This document shows, one piece after another, positions 23,114 through 31,666 of a stretch of DNA of 64,000 nt. The notes below the pieces were generated by a model that did not search any database, was not told the origin of the DNA, and saw only the letters and a list, made by a program, of their open reading frames with translations. The translations under genes were made by a program, and so were the position numbers. Source of the stretch: Arthrobacter sp. YD4 (lineage in GTDB: Bacteria; Actinomycetota; Actinomycetes; Actinomycetales; Micrococcaceae); contig NZ_JAUHHD010000005.1 in the NCBI RefSeq assembly GCF_030410515.1, positions 1 through 64,000 on the forward strand, given 5' to 3'. Positions within the stretch are counted from its first letter, which is position 1. Each line of letters begins with the position of its first letter.

Positions 23114-23689
23114 ATGGGGACCGGAGCGAGGCTGCGGCAGCTGGCCAACGTGCTCAACGGCAGCACCCTGCTGGGCCTGCTGCTGGCCGCGGGTGCCCGC
23201 TGCCATGTGGCGTCCGGACCGCGCGGCCTGATCCTCGCCGCGGGCTACCGGTGGAAACTGCCCTACGCGGCGGCATTCACGGTGGGCAATGTCGTGCTGT
23301 TTCGGGCCGACGCGGACCGGGTCTTCGGCGGCGAATCTCCCCCGCCTTCCTGCCCTTCGTCATCCTCCTCTTCTTCGTCCTCCCCTTCCCCTTGCTTCCC
23401 TGACGGGGCGGGCTTCCCCGGGCTGCTGGGCCACGAGGAACGGCACAGCACCCAGTACGCGCTGTGCTGCGGAATCCCGTTCCTTCCCCTGTACTTCGCC
23501 GCGGCCGGCTGGTCCCTGTGGCGTGCCGGAAACCCCGGCACGGCCAACCCCTTCGAACGGCACGCGGGCCTGGCCGCCGGCGGCTACCCGGAACACGTCC
23601 ACGCGCGGCCCCGCGGATGGCGGCGTTCCCCCGACTTCCGCGACGAACCCAACAACCGCGGCCTCTCAGGCCGCGACGGCGGAAAGTGA
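23114..23689 (+). CDS. Hypothetical protein with an HExxH motif and a Ser/Pro-rich insert
   Basis: I cannot name this 191-residue protein. It has a hydrophobic segment at about 14-28 and another at 121-135. Between them lie a low-complexity insert (about 75-96: Pro, then a run of Ser, then Pro/Cys) and HEERH (107-111), a zinc-protease-like HExxH pattern followed by the conserved-looking PFERHAGLAAGGY. The insert is coded by a 66-nt almost pure pyrimidine tract. Members with H-E-x-x-H then NPFE look like small membrane-linked metalloproteins, but activity is unproven. Followed 7 nt later by the SIMPL gene, so probably one operon. Confidence 0.6.
   Translation: MGTGARLRQLANVLNGSTLLGLLLAAGARCHVASGPRGLILAAGYRWKLPYAAAFTVGNVVLFRADADRVFGGESPPPSCPSSSSSSSSSPSPCFPDGAGFPGLLGHEERHSTQYALCCGIPFLPLYFAAAGWSLWRAGNPGTANPFERHAGLAAGGYPEHVHARPRGWRRSPDFRDEPNNRGLSGRDGGK
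23336..23401 (+). repeat. Polypyrimidine tract inside the HExxH protein gene
   Basis: About 66 nt on the coding strand are nearly all C and T, including repeated CTTC/CCTC units, and encode the Ser/Pro-rich insert. Such tracts can slip during replication or form triplex DNA. Confidence 0.7.
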
Positions 23690-23696
23690 GACCACC

Positions 23697-24335
23697 ATGA
23701 CCGACTCCCCCAGGACCCTGTCCGTGACGGGCACCGGCACCGCCGAGTCCGCGCCGGACCTGCTGACCCTCTCGATCGGCGTCGAGTCCCGCCGCCCGGG
23801 CGTGGAGGCTGCCTACCGGGACGCCGGTGCGGTCGCGACCGCCATCACGGATGCACTGCGGGGCCACGGCGTGACGGATCGGGACATCACCAGCACCGGC
23901 CTGTCCCTGCGCGCCGAGGTCACCTGGCAGGAGGGCCAGGGCCAGCGCGTGACGGGCTACCTGGCGACCGGGACGCTCCGGGTCCGGCTCCGCGACCTGG
24001 CCGGTTCCGCGGCAGTCGTCGCCGACGCGGTGCGGGCCGGGGCCGACGACGCCCGGCTGCACGGGATCGACCTCGGCTTCGCGGATCCGGCCGCCCTCGA
24101 GTCCGAGGCCCGGGAGATGGCCTGGGAGGACGCGCTGACGCGGGCCGGGCAGTTCGCCGCCCTGGCAGGGGCGCGGCTGGGCAAGGTCCTCTCCGTGACC
24201 GAGAATCCGGCGTCCCCGCCCGCGCTGCCGCCGGTGCCGCTGCAGCGCACGGCCGCGGCCCAGCCCGTCGCGGTGGAGGCAGGCAGCGCCTCGGTCACCG
24301 CCGCCGTCCGCGTCGTCTGGGAGCTTCTCGACTGA
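23697..24335 (+). CDS. SIMPL domain protein (DUF541)
   Basis: A 212-residue protein of the SIMPL/DUF541 family (periplasmic or cytoplasmic beta-rich proteins of unclear role, some linked to oxidative stress). It matches by TLSVTGTGTAESAPDLLTL at the N-terminus, the alternating V-x-x-A-Y-R-D-A helix, DITSTGLSLRAEVTW and a C-terminal VTAAVRVVWEL strand. No signal peptide is visible, so it is likely cytoplasmic here. GAAAGTGAG upstream of the ATG serves as ribosome-binding site. Confidence 0.82.
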   Translation: MTDSPRTLSVTGTGTAESAPDLLTLSIGVESRRPGVEAAYRDAGAVATAITDALRGHGVTDRDITSTGLSLRAEVTWQEGQGQRVTGYLATGTLRVRLRDLAGSAAVVADAVRAGADDARLHGIDLGFADPAALESEAREMAWEDALTRAGQFAALAGARLGKVLSVTENPASPPALPPVPLQRTAAAQPVAVEAGSASVTAAVRVVWELLD

Positions 24336-24372
24336 GAAGCCGCAGCGCGATATCAGGTGTGGTTCCTCCGCG

Positions 24373-25014
24373 TCAGTGGATGGCGCCGGCGGCCAGCTTG
24401 AGGTCGGTGGTGGTCGCCAGGGACGTCCGGACGACGACGGCGAGCGCCTCCCCCATCTGCTCCAGCGGCAGGGAGGCCGCGCCGCTTCCGGCCTGCACCT
24501 GATCCGGGCCGAAGGGAACGTGAACGAATCCGCCGCGGATGCCGGGCTCGCCGCGGAGGGCGTGCATCAGGCCGAAGAAGACGTGGTTGCAGACGTAGGT
24601 TCCCGCCGTCTGCGACACCTCGGAGGGAATTCCGCGGCGGCGCAGCTCCTGCAGCGCGGCCTTGACCGGCAGGGTGCCGAAGTAGACGGCGGGGGCATCC
24701 GGGAGGACGGGTTCGTCCACCGGCGCGTTCCCGGCGTTGTCCGGGATCCGCGCATCGTCACAGTTGATGGCGACGCGCTCCAGGGAGATGCCGGTCCGGC
24801 CGCCCGCCTGCCCGGCACATACCACCAGGTCCGGGCGGTGCTCCCGGAGCGCCGCGTCCAGTGCCGCCAGCGAATCGCCGAAGACGCACGGCAGTTCCAC
24901 GGTGGCCACCTCCAGGCCCTCGGCCCGCAGCACGCCGGCCGCATGCCGCACCGCCGTCCAGGAGGGGTTGGTCGTTTCGCCGCCGAAGGGTTCAAAGCCA
25001 GTCAGGAGGATCAT
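24373..25014 (-). CDS. pcp: Pyroglutamyl-peptidase I
   Basis: Cysteine peptidase that removes N-terminal pyroglutamate. The 213 residues have GFEPFGGE at the start, the Glu-containing VCAGQAGGRTGISLERVAIN stretch, the catalytic Cys in TAGTYVCNHVFFGLMH and the His in GGFVHVPF. TAGGCT ends 6 nt before the ATG. Confidence 0.95.
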   Translation of the reverse strand: MILLTGFEPFGGETTNPSWTAVRHAAGVLRAEGLEVATVELPCVFGDSLAALDAALREHRPDLVVCAGQAGGRTGISLERVAINCDDARIPDNAGNAPVDEPVLPDAPAVYFGTLPVKAALQELRRRGIPSEVSQTAGTYVCNHVFFGLMHALRGEPGIRGGFVHVPFGPDQVQAGSGAASLPLEQMGEALAVVVRTSLATTTDLKLAAGAIH

Positions 25015-25020
25015 GGGGCC

Positions 25021-25026
25021 AGCCTA
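25021..25026 (-). promoter_or_regulatory. -10 element of pcp
   Basis: TAGGCT ends 6 nt before the pcp ATG at 25014, consistent with a leaderless mRNA. Confidence 0.4.
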
Positions 25027-25157
25027 GCAATCGTCGCGGCGGCCCCGGAGGGACAGTGACCGGTGGTGACCGCCGGCCGGCGCAGCCGGGTCGGTGCTTG
25101 CCCGGGACGGGGTGAGACGGGGCGGGGTAGGACGGGACGGGCAGCCTTGACTTAATA

Positions 25158-25173
25158 TCGAACATATATTCGA
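25158..25173. promoter_or_regulatory. LexA (SOS) box upstream of the radical SAM gene
   Basis: TCGAACATATATTCGA differs at one position from the actinobacterial LexA operator TCGAAC-N4-GTTCGA. It lies 8 nt before the ATG of the radical SAM gene, behind a TTGACT (25147-25152) that could be its -35. The identical 16-mer occurs at 61685-61700. Confidence 0.85.
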
Positions 25174-25181
25174 ATGAGGTC

Positions 25182-26384
25182 ATGAGGTGGGACGCACAGG
25201 CACTCAATGCACAAGCAGTCGATGCAGAGGCACTCAATGCAGAGACGCCCAGGACCGGGACGCAGGCCCCCGACGGCCAGACGGCTCCGCTGCCCGCACC
25301 GGCGCTGCTGCCGCTGGCGGGCCTGGTCCGGTCCGTCACCACCCCGGAGTTTGCCGGGGTCACCTTCCACGAGGTCACCGCCAAATCGGTGCTCAACAAG
25401 GTGGCCGCCGGTTCCCGGATGCCCTTCGAATGGACCATCAACCCCTACCGCGGCTGCAGCCACGCCTGCGTCTACTGCTTCGCGCGGAAGACCCACACCT
25501 ACCTCGACTTCGACGCGGGCCTGGACTTCGACAGCCAGGTGGTGGTCAAGGTCAACGCCGCGGAGGTGCTGCGCCGTGAGCTGGCGAAACCGTCGTGGCA
25601 ACGGCACCAGGTGGCTTTGGGTACCAACACAGACCCCTACCAGCGCGCCGAGGGCCGCTACCAGTTGATGCCCGGCATCATCCGGGCCCTTGCCGACTCC
25701 GGCACGCCCCTCTCCATCCTCACCAAGGGCACCCTGCTGGCCCGCGACATCCCGCTGCTGAAGCACGCGGCCACCCAGGTACCCGTGGGCGTGGGCATTT
25801 CCCTGGCCATGACGGACGAGCAGTTGTCCGAGGCGGTGGAACCCGGAACACCCGGTCCCCGGGCCCGGTTGAAGCTGATTTCCCGGCTGCGCGAGGCCGG
25901 CCTGCCCTGCGGCGTGATGGCCATGCCGATCCTGCCGTGGTTGTCCGACTCGGATGAGGCCCTCGACTCCCTTTTCGGTTCGCTGGCGGCGGCCGGGGCC
26001 ACGGGAGTCAGCGCCGGGGCCCTGTACCTCAAGCCCGGGACCCGGGAATGGTTCATGCAGTGGATCGCCAGGGAACACCCCCAACTCGCCGGAAAGTACC
26101 GCCGGCTGTACGGCGGCGGGTCCTACGCGTCCAAGGAATACCGCGCCTGGCTGGCCGGCCGGGTCCGTTTCTTCAAGGCCCGCCACGGCTTCATCGGCTC
26201 CACGGGTTTCAGTCACGAGGACATCGACCAGGACCCGCGCGACGAGGAGGCCCGGTACCCGGCGGGCAGCCTGCCGGGCTCGGCGCGCATCAGGCATGGA
26301 CGGGGCACCGCGGGCAGCGTCGGTCACTCCGGTACCGGGGAGTCGGCCGCCGAACCGGTGGCCGCCCAGCCCACGCTGTTCTGA
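25182..26384 (+). CDS. Rv2578c-family radical SAM protein
   Basis: A 400-residue radical SAM enzyme related to spore photoproduct lyase-like proteins. The iron-sulfur cysteines are C92, C96 and C99 in GCSHACVYCF, preceded by the family stretch WTINPYRG; GTNTDPYQ and LTKGTLLARDIPLL follow. The reaction is not known. A LexA box immediately upstream links it to the DNA-damage response, and I recall the mycobacterial homologue Rv2578c also being LexA-regulated. The first 25 residues form an unusual imperfect repeat (DAQALNA, DAEALNA). The C-terminal 50 residues are poorly ordered. GAGG before the ATG supports the start. Confidence 0.85.
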   Translation: MRWDAQALNAQAVDAEALNAETPRTGTQAPDGQTAPLPAPALLPLAGLVRSVTTPEFAGVTFHEVTAKSVLNKVAAGSRMPFEWTINPYRGCSHACVYCFARKTHTYLDFDAGLDFDSQVVVKVNAAEVLRRELAKPSWQRHQVALGTNTDPYQRAEGRYQLMPGIIRALADSGTPLSILTKGTLLARDIPLLKHAATQVPVGVGISLAMTDEQLSEAVEPGTPGPRARLKLISRLREAGLPCGVMAMPILPWLSDSDEALDSLFGSLAAAGATGVSAGALYLKPGTREWFMQWIAREHPQLAGKYRRLYGGGSYASKEYRAWLAGRVRFFKARHGFIGSTGFSHEDIDQDPRDEEARYPAGSLPGSARIRHGRGTAGSVGHSGTGESAAEPVAAQPTLF

Positions 26385-26500
26385 GGTCCGGTTACCCGTG
26401 TAGGGCGGCGTCCGGGCTGCGGATAGAGGGTAGGTCTTGCGAGTTGGGCTTGGCGAGCTGGGCCTGGCGGGTCGCGGCTAGTTGGTTGAGGCTAGTGGGT

Positions 26501-26935
26501 TTAGGCCCGCGCGCCGACGGCCGCGAGGAGCGCCTCGACGATCGGCAGGTCCGCGGGGATCCAAGGCAGCGCCAGCACCTGTTCCGGGTCGGCCAGGGGC
26601 ACCCAAAGGAGTTCGTCGTGGTCCTGCAGCGGCTGCGGGGTTCCGCCGTCGAGTTCGGCGAACCAAACCCGCATCACCGCCGTCGGGTTCAACGGCCAGC
26701 CCTCCGGCCCGGGTGCGGGTAATTCAGGTCCCAGTACCACCCGGACACCGAGCTCCTCGGACAGTTCCCGGTGCAGCGCCTGCTCCGACGTCTCCCCCGG
26801 GTCCACCTTGCCGCCGGGGAACTCCCACATGCACGCGAAACGGGGCGGCGCGGTCCGCCTCGCCACCAGCAGGGTCCGGGGCCGGGCCAGGGAATCGACG
26901 ATCGCACCGCCGACGACGTTGATGAGTTCAGTCAC
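26501..26935 (-). CDS. Nudix hydrolase, MutT (8-oxo-dGTPase) type
   Basis: A 144-residue Nudix protein with a complete Nudix box: GGKVDPGETSEQALHRELSE followed by ELGV (about 41-64). The N-terminus, VVGGAIVDSLARPRTLLVARR, fits the MutT-like group that cleans oxidised nucleotides; specificity is inferred. Start is GTG with TAGACT ending 6 nt before it, a leaderless GTG message. Confidence 0.88.
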   Translation of the reverse strand: MTELINVVGGAIVDSLARPRTLLVARRTAPPRFACMWEFPGGKVDPGETSEQALHRELSEELGVRVVLGPELPAPGPEGWPLNPTAVMRVWFAELDGGTPQPLQDHDELLWVPLADPEQVLALPWIPADLPIVEALLAAVGARA

Positions 26936-26941
26936 GACCCC

Positions 26942-26947
26942 AGTCTA
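26942..26947 (-). promoter_or_regulatory. -10 element of the Nudix gene
   Basis: TAGACT ends 6 nt before the GTG start at 26935. Confidence 0.45.
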
Positions 26948-27109
26948 GGTGCCGCCGCACCCCCGCCCCGGGAGAGAATGGAACGGCCGCGCAGTCCGGA
27001 TCCGGAATAGCGGGCCGCCCGCCACGCGTTGGCACTCACGGAACTGCGCAAACCCCTGATCCACGGCCACGGCCGGGCACTGACCACTCACTGATCGAAA
27101 AGCAGATGG

Positions 27110-28318
27110 ATGACTTTAACTAACGACGCCCCCACCACACCCCGGACCGGTTCCTACAACCTGACCCTCGCCATCATTTCGCTGGCCATGGGCGGCTTCG
27201 GCATCGGCACCACGGAATTCACGATGATGGGCCTGCTCAAGGAGGTCGAGCACGGTCTGGGCATCAGCACCCCGGAGGCCGGGCACCTGATCTCCGCCTA
27301 TGCGCTCGGCGTCGTGGTCGGCGCCCCGCTGCTCGCCGCCGTCGGCGCGAAGCTCCCCCGCAAGTATCTGGCCCTGGGCCTGATGCTGTTCTTCAGCCTC
27401 GCGAACCTCAGCTCGGTCATCGCCCCCGATTACGGCACCATGCTGGTGTCCCGCTTCGCGGCCGGCCTGCCGCACGGCGCGTTCTTCGGCGTCGCCGCGG
27501 TGATCGCCTCCTCTCTGGTTGCCCCCACCCGCCGCGGCTGGGCCATTTCGATGGTGATGGCCGGCCTGACGGTCTCCAACGTCATCGGCGTCCCGTTCGG
27601 CACCTGGCTGGGCCAGAACTTCGGCTGGCGGCTGCTGTTCCTCCTGGTCGGCATCATCGGGATCGCCACCATGGCCATGCTGTGGAAGTTTGTCCCGTAC
27701 CAGGCACCCCACGCTGACGCGAGCATCCGCCGGGAACTCGCATCCCTCAAGCGGCTGCAGGTCTGGCTGGCGGTGCTGATCGGCGTCGTGGGCTTCGGCG
27801 GCTTCTTCGCGACCTACACCTATATCGCCCACACGATGACCGACGTCGCCGGGATCCCGGCCGAATGGCTGCCTCTGGTCGTCGCGCTCTACGGTGTCGG
27901 CATGGTGGTGGGCAACATTGTCGGCGGACGCATCGCCGACAAGTCCGTCATGGGCACCATCTACTGGGTACTCCCCGGCGTCGCCGTGGCCCTGGTGGTG
28001 TACGCCGTAGCGGTGCACTGGCCGTGGTCCGCGTACCTGATGGTCTTCGTCGTCGGCGGCGCGGGTTCCATGCTGGTCCCGGCGCTGCAGACCCGTTTGC
28101 TGGACGCCTCCCCCGACGCGCCGTCGCTTGCCTCCTCGCTGAACCACGCCGCCCTGAACGTGGCCAACGCCCTCGGCGCCTTCCTCGGCGGCCTGGTCAT
28201 CGCCTGGGGCTGGGGCTACGTGGCCCCCGCCCTGGTCGGCGCCGTGCTGGCCTTGCTGGGCCTCGGCGTTGCCATCCTCAGCGGGGCCGTGGGACGCCGG
28301 AGGCCGCTGGTCCGGTAA
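27110..28318 (+). CDS. Major facilitator transporter, DHA1 (AraJ/sugar-efflux type)
   Basis: A 402-residue inner-membrane transporter with 12 predicted hydrophobic helices. The GFGIGTTEFTMMGLL motif in helix 1 and the short RRGWAISMVMAGLTVSNVIGVPFG stretch (quoted here by its ends, RRGWA and GVPFG) place it with AraJ/YdhP-type exporters. The substrate is unknown. It stands alone on the plus strand between minus-strand genes; the preceding 170 bp hold no obvious gene. Confidence 0.88.
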   Translation: MTLTNDAPTTPRTGSYNLTLAIISLAMGGFGIGTTEFTMMGLLKEVEHGLGISTPEAGHLISAYALGVVVGAPLLAAVGAKLPRKYLALGLMLFFSLANLSSVIAPDYGTMLVSRFAAGLPHGAFFGVAAVIASSLVAPTRRGWAISMVMAGLTVSNVIGVPFGTWLGQNFGWRLLFLLVGIIGIATMAMLWKFVPYQAPHADASIRRELASLKRLQVWLAVLIGVVGFGGFFATYTYIAHTMTDVAGIPAEWLPLVVALYGVGMVVGNIVGGRIADKSVMGTIYWVLPGVAVALVVYAVAVHWPWSAYLMVFVVGGAGSMLVPALQTRLLDASPDAPSLASSLNHAALNVANALGAFLGGLVIAWGWGYVAPALVGAVLALLGLGVAILSGAVGRRRPLVR

Positions 28319-28392
28319 CCGCGACCGCCGTTCGGCCCCGCTCCCTCCCGGCGGCCCGCCGGCGGACCGGTGATTCCGTGGTGCGGCGCGGC

Positions 28393-29313
28393 CTAGACGG
28401 CCGCGCCGCGCTGCAGGTCCGGTTCCAGGTAGATCAACCGGGCGGTGGGGACCGCCTCTCGGATCCGGGCCTCGGCGGCGTCGATCGCGGCGGCAATCTC
28501 ACGGCCGGAGTCCGCCGCGCCGACGCTGATCTTGGCCGCGACCAGGAGTTCCTCGGGTCCCAGGTGCATGGTCTTGAGGTGGATGATGCCGGTGCCATCT
28601 GACTCGATCGCGCCGCGGATCTTCGCGACGTCCGCCTTCGTGGCTGACTCGCCCAGCAGCAGCGACTTGGTTTCGATCGCCAGAACCGCGGCGATCGCCA
28701 CCAGCAGCAGGCCGATCATGCCGGTGCCCAGGGCGTCCCAGATGCCGTTGCCGGTGATGAGGGTCAGCCCCACGCCCAGGAGGGCAAAGAGCAGGCCGAG
28801 CAGCGCGCCGAAGTCCTCCAGCAGGATCACGGGCAACTCGGGCTGCTTGGCATTGCGGATGAAGCGGATCCAGCTCTGGTTGCCGCGCAGGGGGTTGGAC
28901 TCGCGGATGGCCGTGCGGAAGGAGAACGACTCCGCGATGATGGCGCCGAGGAGAACGGCCAGCGGAACCCACCAGAACCCGCCCTCGATGCCGTGCGGGT
29001 GCTGCAGCTTGCCCCACGCCTCGTACAGCGCGAACAGGCCGCCGACGCTGAAGAGCACGATGGCGACGATGAAGGCGTAGATGTAGCGTTCCCGTCCGTA
29101 GCCGAAGGGGTGCTCCGGGCTGGCCTGCTTGGTGGCGCGCTTGCCGCCCAGGAGCAGCAGCAGCTGGTTGCCGGAGTCGGCGACGGAGTGGATCGCCTCC
29201 GCCAGCATCGACGAGGACATCGTCAGGAGGAAGGCGACGAATTTCAGGACGGCGATCGTGAGGTTGGCGGTCAGCGCCGCCACAATCGCCTTGGTACCGC
29301 CGTTAGCAGCCAC
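28393..29313 (-). CDS. Cation diffusion facilitator family metal transporter
   Basis: A 306-residue CDF protein that probably exports a divalent metal. The TM2 metal site is visible as AEAIHSVADSGNQ near residues 37-49, and a second Asp/Glu-containing helix follows (LEDFGALLG). About six hydrophobic segments and a C-terminal cytoplasmic domain (from about 220) are present. The GTG at 29313 is chosen because AAAGGAG lies 8 nt in front; the frame extends to a TTG 21 nt further with no such site. Confidence 0.88.
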   Translation of the reverse strand: MAANGGTKAIVAALTANLTIAVLKFVAFLLTMSSSMLAEAIHSVADSGNQLLLLLGGKRATKQASPEHPFGYGRERYIYAFIVAIVLFSVGGLFALYEAWGKLQHPHGIEGGFWWVPLAVLLGAIIAESFSFRTAIRESNPLRGNQSWIRFIRNAKQPELPVILLEDFGALLGLLFALLGVGLTLITGNGIWDALGTGMIGLLLVAIAAVLAIETKSLLLGESATKADVAKIRGAIESDGTGIIHLKTMHLGPEELLVAAKISVGAADSGREIAAAIDAAEARIREAVPTARLIYLEPDLQRGAAV

Positions 29314-29540
29314 GGGCCGTTCTCCTTTAGACAAATGATCGGCGCCGCCGGGCGTTTTCGAGGAGCCGGACTCCAGGGGTCAACCGTACCGGGAGGGACC
29401 CGGATTCCGCGTGCCGGCGGGGCCAAAGAGGGCACATAACGATTGAGGGTGGGACTGCTGACAGGCCGTGGGCCGTGTGTTAGCTTGAAGCCATAATCGG
29501 GATTCCTAAGGTGAATGCCGACGAATATGTAGGAGGAGAC

Positions 29541-29807
29541 ATGGGCTTTCTAGGCTGGATCATTCTCGGACTCATTGTAGGTGCAATCGTTAAGGCAATC
29601 ATGCCTGGCCGGGTTGGCGGCGGCTGGGTCACCAGCCTCGTTCTCGGTGTGGTTGGTGCCATTGTCGGCGGCTGGATCGGCGACCTGCTCTTCGGCGGCG
29701 GCAAGATGGAATTCTGGAACCTCGGCTCCTGGATCCTGGCCATCGTCGGCGGCCTCGTCGTCGCCGGAATCTACGGCGCCATCACCGGTCGGAACCGGAC
29801 TACGTAA
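29541..29807 (+). CDS. GlsB/YeaQ/YmgE family stress-response membrane protein
   Basis: An 88-residue protein with three hydrophobic, glycine-rich helices (about 3-20, 30-52 and 62-82) and the family pattern GWIILGLIVGAIVKAIMPG. These small membrane proteins are stress-induced and of unclear mechanism. The ATG at 29541 has a perfect AGGAGGAG upstream; an earlier in-frame ATG has none. A strong terminator follows. Confidence 0.93.
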   Translation: MGFLGWIILGLIVGAIVKAIMPGRVGGGWVTSLVLGVVGAIVGGWIGDLLFGGGKMEFWNLGSWILAIVGGLVVAGIYGAITGRNRTT

Positions 29808-29849
29808 TTCTCATCCCCCGCCCGGGCCAGTGAGCCCCGCGGGACACAT

Positions 29850-29891
29850 ACGACGGCGGGGGCCCACCACACGGTGGGCCCCCGCCGTCGT
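29850..29891 (+). terminator. Terminator of the GlsB-type gene
   Basis: A perfect 19-bp stem (29850-29868 with 29873-29891) around a 4-nt ACAC loop, followed by TTGTT. It also stands at the 3' end of the converging TrmH-type gene. Confidence 0.85.
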
Positions 29892-29924
29892 TTGTTCGCG
29901 TCGTGGGAGTTAGAAGACGTCTCG

Positions 29925-30824
29925 TCAGCCGGTGGCGCGCTGGGAGCGCGCACTCGCGTACAGGCAGACGGTGGCGGCGGTCCCGAGGTTGAGGCTCTCC
30001 GCCGTCCCGTAGACAGGCACCGCGACCCGGTGGCCGGCCAGCGCCAGTTGCTCCTCGGACAGGCCCTGGGCCTCGTTGCCGAACAGCCAGGCGGTGGGGT
30101 GGGCCAGGTCGTAGTCCGATCCCGTGTCCGCGCCGCCGAGCCGCCGGGCGGCGCTCTCGTCCTGCAGCCGGTCCAGGTTCAGCTGTCCGTAGCCATCCGC
30201 TGCGAGGACTCCGATGCCGCGTGCCGTGCAGGCTGCGACGGTCTCGGCGATGTCTGCGCCGAGGACCACAGGGAGGTGGAAGATCGAGCCCGCGGTGGAC
30301 CGCACCGCCTTGGGGTTGTAAATGTCCACGCTGGAGGAGCTGAGAATGACGGCGTCCGCTCCGGCGGCGTCGGCGGCACGAAGCGCAGTACCGGCGTTGC
30401 CGGGGTCCCGGACCTCGCACAGGACGGCCAGGAGGCGGGGTTCGGCGTCGAGGACGTCGGCCAGTTCGACGTCGAGGAAGCGGCAGACGGCCAGGATGCC
30501 CTGCGGGGTGACCGTGTCCGCCATGGCCGCCAGAACCTCATCGGTGGCGAGGAACGCCCGTGTGCCCTCCGCGAGGGTTTCGAGTTCCGGGTGCCGGTCC
30601 AGGCAGTCCTCGCTGGCGTAGACCTCAAGGACGACGCCGTCCCTGCCGTCGGCGAGCCGCTGCTGGTGCAGGGTCAGGGCCTCGCGGACCGCCTGCGGGC
30701 CTTCGGCCAGGAACTCCCGGCGCTTTAAACGCGCCGGGCGCCCGGCAAGCTGCGCCACCTTCCTGACCCGATCGGCTCGGGGATTGGACAGTGGTTCAGC
30801 GTGCGGGCGCCCGGTTTCGTTCAT
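29925..30824 (-). CDS. TrmH/SpoU family RNA 2'-O-methyltransferase
   Basis: A SPOUT-class methyltransferase of 299 residues. An N-terminal substrate-binding domain (about 15-110, RNPRADRVRKVAQL-like) precedes the knotted catalytic domain with motif 1 EVRDPGNAGTALRAADAAG, motif 2 LFGNEAQGLS and motif 3 PVYGTAESLNLGTAA. It likely modifies rRNA or tRNA; the exact site is unknown. It follows infC-rpmI-rplT, as is usual in actinobacteria. TAAGGT lies 6 nt before the ATG, suggesting its own leaderless transcript. Confidence 0.93.
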   Translation of the reverse strand: MNETGRPHAEPLSNPRADRVRKVAQLAGRPARLKRREFLAEGPQAVREALTLHQQRLADGRDGVVLEVYASEDCLDRHPELETLAEGTRAFLATDEVLAAMADTVTPQGILAVCRFLDVELADVLDAEPRLLAVLCEVRDPGNAGTALRAADAAGADAVILSSSSVDIYNPKAVRSTAGSIFHLPVVLGADIAETVAACTARGIGVLAADGYGQLNLDRLQDESAARRLGGADTGSDYDLAHPTAWLFGNEAQGLSEEQLALAGHRVAVPVYGTAESLNLGTAATVCLYASARSQRATG

Positions 30825-30830
30825 ATAAGA

Positions 30831-30836
30831 ACCTTA
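30831..30836 (-). promoter_or_regulatory. -10 element of the TrmH-type gene
   Basis: TAAGGT ends 6 nt before the ATG at 30824. Confidence 0.4.
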
Positions 30837-30894
30837 GTTGCTCCGAAGAGCGGTTCCTGAACTGAGCCGCGAGGCTCGGAGCGGAGCTCCGGTA

Positions 30895-31353
30895 CTACTT
30901 GGCAGCCTTCTCGGCGGCGGTCTTCTTGGCAGCCGGCTTCTTCGCAGCCTTGGGGGCGGCGGCAGCCTCGGCCTGCACGGCCGGCGCGGAGGTGTCGGCG
31001 GGCAGCGAGTCCTTGGCGACCTGGACCAGCGCGGCGAAGGCGGTGGCGTCGGAGACGGCCAGCTCGGCCAGCATGCGGCGGTCAACCTCGACCTCAGCGG
31101 CCTTCAGGCCCTGGATCAGGCGGTTGTAGGTCAGGCCGTTGGCGCGGGATGCAGCGTTGATGCGCTGGATCCACAGGCGGCGGAAGTCGCCCTTCTTCTT
31201 CTTGCGGTCGCCGTAGCTGTACACGAACGAGTGCAGCAGCTGTTCCTTGGCCTTGCGGTACAAGCGCGAACGCTGACCGCGGTAACCCTTTGCGCGTTCA
31301 AGAACAACCCGGCGCTTCTTGTGGGCGTTTACCGCCCTCTTCACACGTGCCAC
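30895..31353 (-). CDS. rplT: 50S ribosomal protein L20
   Basis: Assembly-initiating large-subunit protein. The core matches L20 (start [15 protein letters not shown], then [13 protein letters not shown] and the [14 protein letters not shown] motif) up to about residue 118. A further 34 residues rich in Ala, Lys and Pro make it 152 residues long, against about 117-125 in most bacteria. Third gene of the infC operon. Confidence 0.98.
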   Translation of the reverse strand: MARVKRAVNAHKKRRVVLERAKGYRGQRSRLYRKAKEQLLHSFVYSYGDRKKKKGDFRRLWIQRINAASRANGLTYNRLIQGLKAAEVEVDRRMLAELAVSDATAFAALVQVAKDSLPADTSAPAVQAEAAAAPKAAKKPAAKKTAAEKAAK

Positions 31354-31471
31354 GTGCGTACTCCTTCAAAATCTGATCCCAAGCGTCTACTGCCGGAAAT
31401 CCCGGCTGGCCTGAGAAGCCTTAGTGGTAGGTGGACCGTTGCCGGCGGCAATCGGTCCGGGTACTTGGAAC

Positions 31472-31666
31472 TTAGATGCCGAGCATCTTCCGGATGACCT
31501 TGGCGTCGCCCTTGAAGACGATCTTGTCGCCGGCGAGGCGGCGGGTCAGCCTGGAGGACTTGTGCTCGAGGTAGTGGCGGCGATTGGCCTGCTGGCGACG
31601 CAGCTTGCCGCTACCGGTCAGCTTGAAGCGCTTCTTAGCACCGCTGTGGGTCTTCATCTTCGGCAT
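31472..31666 (-). CDS. rpmI: 50S ribosomal protein L35
   Basis: A 64-residue protein with the L35 pattern [21 protein letters not shown] at its start and [14 protein letters not shown] after it. Normal length. Lies between infC and rplT. Confidence 0.98.
   Translation of the reverse strand: MPKMKTHSGAKKRFKLTGSGKLRRQQANRRHYLEHKSSRLTRRLAGDKIVFKGDAKVIRKMLGI

Noticed and set aside
26385..26500. Degenerate GTTGGG/GCTGGG-like repeats between the radical SAM and Nudix genes
   Set aside because: Short and irregular; no defined unit or palindrome could be supported.
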